Positions 1-5,068 of a stretch of 5,516 nucleotides of DNA are shown in pieces (the first letter of the stretch is position 1; each line of letters starts with the position of its first letter). The position numbers were made by a program, and so were the translations under genes. The stretch is taken from NCBI GenBank assembly GCA_030597345.1, contig JAUVSA010000152.1, forward strand, positions 1 to 5,516, written 5' to 3'. This stretch comes from Bacillota bacterium. Its GTDB lineage: Bacteria; Armatimonadota; Hebobacteria; Hebobacterales; Hebobacteraceae. The notes beneath the pieces were generated by a model that was given only the letters and a program-made list of their open reading frames with translations, was not told where the DNA came from and ran no database searches.

Positions 1-816
1 AGCAAGAAGTCCATCGAGCGGGCGGGAACACGGTGGGGCGAGTTGAAGGCGGTCGGGGTGAGTTTTGGGGGGCCGGTTGACTACCTCGCGGGCAGGACAG
101 TGACGTGCCACCATCTGGCCGGGTGGGCAGGGGTCCCGCTGCGCGATCAGGTGGCCGAGCGCGCGGGGATGCCCGCGGTGCTCGATACTGACGCGAACGC
201 GGCGGCGCTCGGGGAGAGCATCTTTGGCGCCGCCCGCGGGTGCGAGCACGTGCTCTACCTCACCGTCAGCACGGGGATCGGGGGAGGGCTGGTGCTGAAC
301 GGGCGGCTGTATCGAGGGGCGGACAGTATGGCCGGCGAGATCGGGCACACGCTGGTCGCTCCGGACGGACCGCGGTGCAGGTGTGGGCGCGCCGGGTGCC
401 TGGAAGCGGTTGCCGCGGGGCCGGGCATTGCGCGGGCCGCGCGGGAGGCGCTCGAGGCGGGCGAGGCATCTGTGCTGCGAGAGGTCCCACGCGATCGGCT
501 CACCGCGGAGCATGTTGCGGAAGCGGCCAAGTCTGACGCGCTGGCGGCGCGGATCATGGCGCAGGCCGGCGAATACCTCGGCCAGGGCATTGCGGGAGCG
601 GTGAACTTGATCAATCCGCAAATCGTCGTCATTGGAGGCGGCGTATCCGAGGCAGGAGAGGTCCTGCTGAAACCAGTACGGGAGGCGGTGAGAAGATACG
701 CGGTGCCCGAGAGCGCACGCAGGCTCCGCATCGCGGCGGGAGAACTGAAGGCACGCGGGGGCCTGCTTGGCGCGGCGGCGCTGGCGCTCCAGGAATGCCC
801 GCCTCTGAATACATGA
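1..816 (+). CDS. ROK-family sugar kinase (glucokinase-like), 5' partial
   Basis: ROK proteins mostly phosphorylate hexoses such as glucose, N-acetylglucosamine or N-acetylmannosamine with ATP in the cytoplasm. The reading frame is open from base 1, so 271 residues are visible and the N-terminus, including the usual DxGGT phosphate loop, lies upstream. A TTG at 43 is internal to the fold and is not the real start. Visible landmarks: VSFGGPVD (about residues 19-26), the catalytic block DTDANAAALGE with the general-base Asp at residue 64 (bases 190-192), STGIGGG phosphate loop (90-96), AGEIGH, and the ROK zinc site His116, Cys126, Cys128, Cys133 in the CRCGRAGC motif, followed by the sugar-binding Glu of CLE. 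A second glycine-rich ATP-site loop, VVIGGGVSEAG, lies near the C-terminus. No helix-turn-helix is visible, but a repressor-type N-terminus cannot be excluded because that part is missing. The sugar specificity is not readable. The stop overlaps the following polymerase gene. Family assignment is secure; glucokinase is the likeliest single activity. Confidence 0.93.
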   Translation, partial: SKKSIERAGTRWGELKAVGVSFGGPVDYLAGRTVTCHHLAGWAGVPLRDQVAERAGMPAVLDTDANAAALGESIFGAARGCEHVLYLTVSTGIGGGLVLNGRLYRGADSMAGEIGHTLVAPDGPRCRCGRAGCLEAVAAGPGIARAAREALEAGEASVLREVPRDRLTAEHVAEAAKSDALAARIMAQAGEYLGQGIAGAVNLINPQIVVIGGGVSEAGEVLLKPVREAVRRYAVPESARRLRIAAGELKARGGLLGAAALALQECPPLNT

Positions 817-2966
817 TTGGCAAGGAGCTGGACCAAGTCATCTTCGGGGCCGATGCGACAGAGCGCATCGTTGCGGTGGAGACCGATGCGGAAGAGGTCA
901 CCACCTACCGGCGCACTCCGGGGGGCGTGACGGCCGACCGGTGCGAGCTGCGCCCATGGCTGGTCTCCGAGCAGCAAGCCGACTTGCCTGGCGCGGAATG
1001 GACGCCGCTGGCGGGCGAAGGATATGCCTTTCTCGCCGAGTTCGCGCGCTGGGGTGATTTCGTGGAAGGCAGACAGCGATTGGTCAACGCAGGTATCGAT
1101 CACTTCGCGTACAACGATCGGATACGCCAGCATCTGCTGAGAGGCGGCCGGACGTTGTTCAAGGGCATGGTCATGGATGACCTGCGCCGGCTCCAGCTCG
1201 ACATCGAGACAACCAGCCTGTCGCCATCTGACCCCGAGGCGCGCATCATCCTGGTCGCGCTGGCAGACAACACCGGGTGGGTGGAACTGCTGGAGGGCGA
1301 GGAGCCGGAGATCCTCCCCCGCCTCTCCGAACTAATTCGCGGGCGCGACCCTGATGTTATCGAGGGGCACAACATCTTCGACTTCGACCTCCCGTTTCTC
1401 TCTGCCCGTGCGCAACGGCACGGGATTCCCCTCGACTGGGGCCGAGATGGATCGGCCGTGCGTTTCGGCCGGCAGCGCCGCTGCGCCATGGGCGGGCGGA
1501 GCCGTCCCTTTGTTCCCGCGTACGTGTGGGGTCGCCACGTGATCGACACCATGCTCGCGCTGCAGCGCTTCGACGCGCAATCGGCGGAGATGGAGAGCTA
1601 TGGCCTGAAGCCGGCCGTGCAGCAGCTCGGCCTGGCAGAACCCGACCGGGCGCAGGTAGATCGAACGGATATGGCGGGCGAGTGGGTCAACGACCCTGAT
1701 CGGGTGCGGAAGTACGACCGCCAGGACGTGATCGAAACCGGGCGGCTGGCGGCGCACGTGGTGCCCACGGACTTCTACCTGGCGCAGATGATACCGGACA
1801 GCTACCAGAACGTCGCCGTCTCCGGCACCGGAGAGAAGATCAACGCGCTGATGGTCCGGGAATACCTGCGGCGGGGAGTGGCGCTCGCCCGGCCGGAGTC
1901 CGCTCGCAGCTTTCCGGGAGGATACGTCGAGGTCCGGCGATACGGGGTGATCTCGCCCATCGTGAAAGTGGATGTGGAGAGCCTGTACCCGAGCATCATG
2001 CTGAGCGAAGGCATTGCCCCGGCGGCCGACACGTTGGGCGTCTTTCTTCCCATGCTGGGGGAGCTGAGGAAGCGCCGACTGGCGGCGAAGGCGCGGGCGC
2101 GCGAGTCGAGTGGGACCGACCGGGCCCGCTGGGATGGAATCCAGTCCTCCTTCAAGGTGCTCATCAACTCCTTCTACGGCTACCTGGGAAGCGGCTTCTT
2201 GTTCAATGACTACGGAGCGGCGGGGCGGGTCACCCGGCGCGGCCAGGAGCTGGTCCGGCAGATCGCGGACCGAATAGAGCAGAGCGGCGGGCAGGTGGTC
2301 GAGATCGACACTGATGGCGTCTACTTCCGGCCGCCGGAGGGGGTGCGCGACGAGCAGGCCGAGCTGGCCTATGTGGAGGAGATCGGGGCGGCGCTGCCGA
2401 AGGAGATCAAGCTGCAGCACGACGGTCGCTACCGTGCCATGGTCTCGCTGAGAGTCAAGAACTACGTGTGTGTGGGATATGACGGCCGGAAGCTCCTTCG
2501 CGGAGGCGCTGTTCGCTCCCGGGCCGACGAGCCGTTCGGGCGGGAGTTTCTGGCGGAGGCCGTGGATCTCATGCTGGAGGATGACCTGGACGGACTGGGT
2601 CAGAGATATCGCGAGCTGCTGGAGGAGATACTTGGGGGCGAGCTGGCCATTGAGAAGCTGGCGCGGCGGGAGCGGGTAACCGAGAAAACGTTCTCCAGTC
2701 CGGCAAAACGGCGGTCTGCGAAGCTCGCCAAGGGGACCCCGGTGGGAGATTACATCTCTGTCTATCAGAGGACAGACGGCTCGCTCGAACTGACCGAGAA
2801 CTACGCGGGAGACGAAGACCGAGCGCATTACTCGGACAAGCTGTACCGCTTCGCGCTCCGACTCCAGGAGGCGATAGGGCCGCGTTTCGACGAGTTCTTT
2901 CCGAGGCCGTCGCTCCGGGCGGCGCGGCAGGCCTCCGCGGGCCAGAAAACGTTGGGTCTTGAGTAG
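813..2966 (+). CDS. B-family DNA polymerase with 3'-5' proofreading exonuclease
   Basis: Template-directed DNA polymerase with editing exonuclease, probably an accessory or repair polymerase comparable in role to E. coli Pol II. From the ATG at 813 it has 717 residues, somewhat shorter than Pol II (783). Exonuclease motifs: Exo I LDIET (D130, E132), Exo II HNIFDFD (D192), Exo III YDRQD (Y301, D305). Polymerase motifs: FPGGYV (about 367-372), motif A VDVESLYPSI (D387), fingers LRKRRLAAK, motif B KVLINSFYG (K448, N452, Y455), motif C IDTDGVY (D499, D501), and the KNY motif (K549-Y551). Thumb sequence follows, and the protein ends in QKTLGLE, resembling a sliding-clamp-binding peptide. All catalytic residues are present and no intein interrupts motifs A-C. 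Start choice: the 813 ATG forms ATGA with the upstream stop; an in-frame ATG at 795 would add six residues (723 aa) and overlap ROK by 22 bases, and neither has a well-spaced Shine-Dalgarno. The class is certain; the cellular role is inferred. Confidence 0.96.
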   Translation: MIGKELDQVIFGADATERIVAVETDAEEVTTYRRTPGGVTADRCELRPWLVSEQQADLPGAEWTPLAGEGYAFLAEFARWGDFVEGRQRLVNAGIDHFAYNDRIRQHLLRGGRTLFKGMVMDDLRRLQLDIETTSLSPSDPEARIILVALADNTGWVELLEGEEPEILPRLSELIRGRDPDVIEGHNIFDFDLPFLSARAQRHGIPLDWGRDGSAVRFGRQRRCAMGGRSRPFVPAYVWGRHVIDTMLALQRFDAQSAEMESYGLKPAVQQLGLAEPDRAQVDRTDMAGEWVNDPDRVRKYDRQDVIETGRLAAHVVPTDFYLAQMIPDSYQNVAVSGTGEKINALMVREYLRRGVALARPESARSFPGGYVEVRRYGVISPIVKVDVESLYPSIMLSEGIAPAADTLGVFLPMLGELRKRRLAAKARARESSGTDRARWDGIQSSFKVLINSFYGYLGSGFLFNDYGAAGRVTRRGQELVRQIADRIEQSGGQVVEIDTDGVYFRPPEGVRDEQAELAYVEEIGAALPKEIKLQHDGRYRAMVSLRVKNYVCVGYDGRKLLRGGAVRSRADEPFGREFLAEAVDLMLEDDLDGLGQRYRELLEEILGGELAIEKLARRERVTEKTFSSPAKRRSAKLAKGTPVGDYISVYQRTDGSLELTENYAGDEDRAHYSDKLYRFALRLQEAIGPRFDEFFPRPSLRAARQASAGQKTLGLE

Positions 2967-2981
2967 GCTGAAACGCTGAAC

Positions 2982-2991
2982 AGAAGGAGGT
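2982..2991 (+). promoter_or_regulatory. Strong Shine-Dalgarno for the flavodoxin gene
   Basis: The sequence AGAAGGAGGT is an almost complete anti-16S match and ends 7 bases before the ATG at 2999. It decides the start: a GTG at 2990 in the same frame lies inside the Shine-Dalgarno itself and would add only three residues, so it is rejected. It is far stronger than anything in front of the other genes in this window, which suggests the flavodoxin is made in larger amount than the polymerase from the same message. Confidence 0.85.
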
Positions 2992-2998
2992 GCGCAAT

Positions 2999-3445
2999 AT
3001 GGCCAGAGTGCTGATCGTGTATCATTCGCTGGGCGGGAATACGAAGAAGATGGCGGAGGCGGTGGCGGCGGGTGCGAAGGAGGTCGCGGGCACCGAGGTA
3101 ACGATGAAGACCGGACTGGAGGGGAGCATCGACGACCTGCTGACTTGTGACGCTGTCGCACTGGGCTCGGCGGACTACTTCGGCTACATGGCCGGCGGGC
3201 TGAAGGACTTCCTCGATCGCACCTATTATCCGAGTCAGGGGAAGGTGGCGGGAAAACCTGGCGTGGCCTTCGGGAGCGCGGGCGGCCCTCCGGAGGTCAT
3301 CCTCAAGTGCCTCGAACAGGCGTTGGAGTGGTTCAAGCTCGAGAAGGCGGCGGATTCCGTGGGCGCCTCCGGTGGTGTCTCGGCCGGCGCGCTGGCGAGC
3401 TGCCAGGCGTTGGGCCGCAAGTTGGCGGAGGCCGCGAGCGCCTAG
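2999..3445 (+). CDS. Flavodoxin-like FMN-binding protein
   Basis: Small single-domain flavodoxin-fold protein of 148 residues, expected to bind FMN and carry electrons or act as a quinone/NAD(P)H-type oxidoreductase in the cytoplasm. The N-terminal strand ARVLIVYHS leads into the phosphate-binding loop SLGGNT (residues 10-15), followed by the helix KKMAEAVAAGAKEV. The loop GSADYFGYMAGGLKDFLDR (56-74) matches the flavin-contacting region of WrbA/flavodoxin-family proteins, and VAFGSAGGPPE (89-99) is the second flavin-side loop. There is no signal peptide, membrane segment or iron-sulfur cysteine motif. Length is normal for a short-chain flavodoxin. It follows the polymerase stop by 32 bases and has its own strong ribosome binding site, so it is probably the last gene of the ROK-polB transcript. 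A redox partner is not encoded in the window. The flavodoxin fold is clear; electron carrier versus enzyme cannot be settled. Confidence 0.9.
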   Translation: MARVLIVYHSLGGNTKKMAEAVAAGAKEVAGTEVTMKTGLEGSIDDLLTCDAVALGSADYFGYMAGGLKDFLDRTYYPSQGKVAGKPGVAFGSAGGPPEVILKCLEQALEWFKLEKAADSVGASGGVSAGALASCQALGRKLAEAASA

Positions 3446-3480
3446 CGCGGGAGCCGCAGGAAGACCCAGCGCGACGAGTC

Positions 3481-3506
3481 GCCGCGCCGCCCCGGCGGGG
3501 CGCGGC
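3481..3506 (+). terminator. GC-only hairpin, possible terminator without U-tract
   Basis: The arms GCCGCGCC (3481-3488) and GGCGCGGC (3499-3506) are perfect reverse complements around a 10-base loop. An alternative inner pairing CCCC/GGGG (3490-3493 with 3497-3500) competes with it. It lies 36 bases after the flavodoxin stop, a natural place for termination, but no T-run follows, so it would be an atypical or Rho-assisted terminator, or only a messenger-stabilising 3' hairpin. A short self-complementary stretch in GC-rich DNA can also arise by chance. Confidence 0.35.
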
Positions 3507-3538
3507 AGTTGGTCGCCCTGATGATAGTCGGACCAACT
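3507..3538. promoter_or_regulatory. Perfect 8-bp inverted repeat AGTTGGTC/GACCAACT
   Basis: AGTTGGTC at 3507-3514 and its exact reverse complement GACCAACT at 3531-3538 flank a 16-base spacer. It begins at the base after the preceding GC hairpin ends. It could be a second terminator stem, a tandem partner of the first hairpin, or a DNA operator whose half-sites are 24 bases apart (a little over two helical turns). The right arm is followed by CTTCC rather than a real T-run. Which role applies cannot be decided from one sequence. Confidence 0.4.
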
Positions 3539-3566
3539 CTTCCGCGGTGCGGGCCCCCGCTGTGCG

Positions 3567-3604
3567 GGATACAGGGATGGTTGACATGCGCTTCGGATAC
3601 TGGG
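3567..3604. repeat. Direct repeat GGATACWGGG, 28-base period
   Basis: GGATACAGGG at 3567-3576 and GGATACTGGG at 3595-3604 are nine-tenths identical and start 28 bases apart. The consensus -35-like hexamer TTGACA (3581-3586) sits between them. They could be paired regulator half-sites in the DUF1015 upstream region, but a chance 9/10 match in a 239-base gap is possible. Confidence 0.3.
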
Positions 3605-3636
3605 TCGGCCTCGAACCATTTTCTTCCGGCCGATCT
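3602..3636 (+). other. Leader hairpin upstream of the DUF1015 gene
   Basis: TCGGCC (3605-3610) pairs exactly with GGCCGA (3628-3633), and the stem extends outward through G-U, G-C and G-U pairs to 3602 and 3636, giving about nine pairs around a 17-base loop that contains the only T-rich run in the gap. A second small hairpin, CATTG-GGAG-CAATG at 3655-3668, follows before the start codon. Together they could form a structured 5' leader. No known riboswitch consensus was recognised. Confidence 0.3.
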
Positions 3637-3684
3637 CTCGGGACTTGAACGAAGCATTGGGAGCAATGTGGAGCCTATGAGAAG

Positions 3685-5052
3685 ATGAATGAGGGTGGAC
3701 ACATACCCAGCGCTGGGAGCATTGTCTCGCCGTTCCGCGGCATCCGCTACCGGATTGCCGATCCCCGGGAACTGTCTGAGTTGATGGCTCCGCCCTATGA
3801 CATCATCTCGGAATCGATGCAGGCGGAGCTGCACGCGCGCCACCCGCACAACTTCGTTCGGGTGGAGCTTCCGGAAGACGGCGGTGACCGCTATCAGCGC
3901 GCGGCAGCGGCCTTGCGCGGATGGCTGGATGAGTCGGTCCTCGTGCGGGAGCAGACCCCGGTGCTCTATCTGCTGGAGCAGGAATTCCGCGTGGGCGATC
4001 GCACGCTGCGCAGGCGCGGCATCTTCGGGCTGGTGAGGCTGCCCGAGGCCGGCGAGCACCACGTGCTTGCCCACGAGGGAACGCTCTCGGAGCCGAAGGC
4101 CGATCGCCTGCGGCTGATGAGGGCATGTAGGGCAATGACCAGCCCGATTCTGTTGATGGCGGAGGATCCCGAGGCGCGCCTGATCGGGACGCTGAAGCAG
4201 GTCGAGGAGGAGCCGGAGGCGGTGGCGGAGGACGCCGCGGGAGTGATACACAGGGTCTGGACGCTCCGGGACGAGGCATCCACGGCGGCCGTGTGCGCGG
4301 CGATCGGCGGCGGCCCGCTGTTCATAGCGGACGGCCACCACCGCTTCGAAACAGCGCTGGCCTTCCGTAATGAGATGCGGCAGGCCAGCCCGGAGGCAGC
4401 GCGGGAAGCTGGCTTCAATTACGCGCTGGCGCTGGTGACGAGCGCGAGGGACGACGGGTTGGAGATCCTTCCCACTCACCGGCTCGTCGCCTGTCCGGGC
4501 GACGAGGGGAAGGAGGCCATGAGGGGCTTCATGGGCGAGCACTTCGAGGTCCAGCGGTTGGACCTACCCGATCCGAAGAGCCTCGGATGGCAGCCATGGC
4601 TCGAAGGCCGAGCCTCCGACCGACACGTCTTCGGCGCCTACTGTGGAGACGGCAGCTACTATGTCCTCACCGCGCGAGACGACGTGCGGTCCCCTTCTCA
4701 GTCCGTGGTTGAGAGGCTGGACGTCAGCATTCTGCATCGATACTTGATAGATCCGCTCCTCTCGGACTCGGGCCCGGCGCCGGACGCAGACGGCCGCATC
4801 AGCCACGACGCGCAGACGACCGGCACGGCCTGCCGAGGCGCGCGGCTGAGATACATCAGCGACGAGGAGCAGGCGGTTGCCGCCGTGGACCGGGGAGACT
4901 ACGACTTCGCGCTGTTCCTCAGGCCGACTCGAGTATCGGATGTGATGGCGGCTGCACGCGCCGGAGAACGGATGCCTGGGAAGTCCACCTACTTCTATCC
5001 AAAGGTGCCGGCCGGCATCGTGATCAGCGATGCTTCGGCTGAGCCGATCTAG
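3685..5052 (+). CDS. DUF1015 family protein (COG4198-type), function unknown
   Basis: Cytoplasmic protein of 455 residues, a full-length DUF1015 member; the family has no established biochemical role that I know of. Family hallmarks in order: SPFRGIRY (15-22), APPYDIIS (35-42), HPHNFVRVELP (53-63), HEGTLSEPKADRLRLMR (130-146), SPILLM, the central IADGHHRFETAL (214-225), LPTHRLV (262-268), LDVSILHRYLIDPLL (345-359), and the C-terminal MPGKSTYFYPKVPAGIVI (430-447). DGHHR resembles the phosphate-binding motif of the ParB/sulfiredoxin fold, and some clostridial members have been annotated as ParB/Spo0J-related and sit near serine biosynthesis genes; that link is from memory and no serine gene is visible here. 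The start ATG has a GGAG 11 bases upstream (3670-3673), slightly far but usable, and PFRGIRY normally lies close to the N-terminus, supporting it. No membrane segment or signal peptide is seen. mutS follows after 16 bases. Confidence 0.92.
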   Translation: MNEGGHIPSAGSIVSPFRGIRYRIADPRELSELMAPPYDIISESMQAELHARHPHNFVRVELPEDGGDRYQRAAAALRGWLDESVLVREQTPVLYLLEQEFRVGDRTLRRRGIFGLVRLPEAGEHHVLAHEGTLSEPKADRLRLMRACRAMTSPILLMAEDPEARLIGTLKQVEEEPEAVAEDAAGVIHRVWTLRDEASTAAVCAAIGGGPLFIADGHHRFETALAFRNEMRQASPEAAREAGFNYALALVTSARDDGLEILPTHRLVACPGDEGKEAMRGFMGEHFEVQRLDLPDPKSLGWQPWLEGRASDRHVFGAYCGDGSYYVLTARDDVRSPSQSVVERLDVSILHRYLIDPLLSDSGPAPDADGRISHDAQTTGTACRGARLRYISDEEQAVAAVDRGDYDFALFLRPTRVSDVMAAARAGERMPGKSTYFYPKVPAGIVISDASAEPI

Positions 5053-5068
5053 CTCTTCCCCCAGCGCG

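Larger units (their letters stand above)
3446..3684. other. Structured intergenic region between two gene groups
   Basis: This 239-base gap is the only sizeable non-coding stretch. It holds several dyads in series: GCGACGAGTCGC at 3471-3482, two perfect 8-bp inverted repeats (3481-3506 and 3507-3538), GCGG/CCGC around 3549-3560, a longer imperfect stem at 3602-3636, and a CATTG-GGAG-CAATG hairpin at 3655-3668. It also contains a TTGACA hexamer at 3581-3586 and a direct repeat of GGATACWGGG. No tRNA or known riboswitch pattern was recognised. It probably ends the upstream transcript and starts the DUF1015-mutS one. The frame of the flavodoxin stays open through it to 3688, which is discussed as a finding. 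Confidence 0.6.

Noticed and set aside
43..45. TTG at 43 as the start of the ROK gene
   Set aside because: The frame is open upstream to base 1, and starting here would remove the conserved N-terminal phosphate-loop region of the kinase, so the gene begins before the window.
1332..3161. 609-residue open frame on the - strand opposite the polymerase
   Set aside because: It is antisense to a polymerase with intact catalytic motifs. Its translation is low-complexity Arg/Pro/Leu-rich with no recognisable domain, typical of shadow frames in GC-rich genes.
3518..3524. CTGATGA resembling a hammerhead ribozyme core
   Set aside because: No following stem II plus GAAA and no matching cleavage-site segment was found nearby, so the match is a chance heptamer within the loop of the inverted repeat.
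3581..3609. TTGACA as a complete sigma-70 promoter
   Set aside because: The hexamer is perfect, but the 16-18 base position downstream reads GTCGGC-like sequence, and the nearest -10-like GATACT lies only 9 bases away. Not called as a promoter.
2828..3619. 263-residue open frame on the - strand across the flavodoxin
   Set aside because: It covers the polymerase end, the whole flavodoxin and the gap, with no recognisable protein features; a compositional artefact.
3307..3648. 113-residue + strand frame running from the flavodoxin into the gap
   Set aside because: More than a third of it overlaps the flavodoxin in another frame and the translation is Arg/Gly-rich with no motif or start signal.
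3590..3670. tRNA-like T-arm (GTTCAAGTCCC and GGTTCGAGGCC on the - strand)
   Set aside because: Neither T-loop-like motif has a pairing five-base stem, and no acceptor or anticodon arm could be built.
3442..4542. 366-residue open frame on the - strand opposite DUF1015
   Set aside because: Antisense shadow of a well-conserved DUF1015 gene; Arg/His/Leu-rich translation with no family motif.
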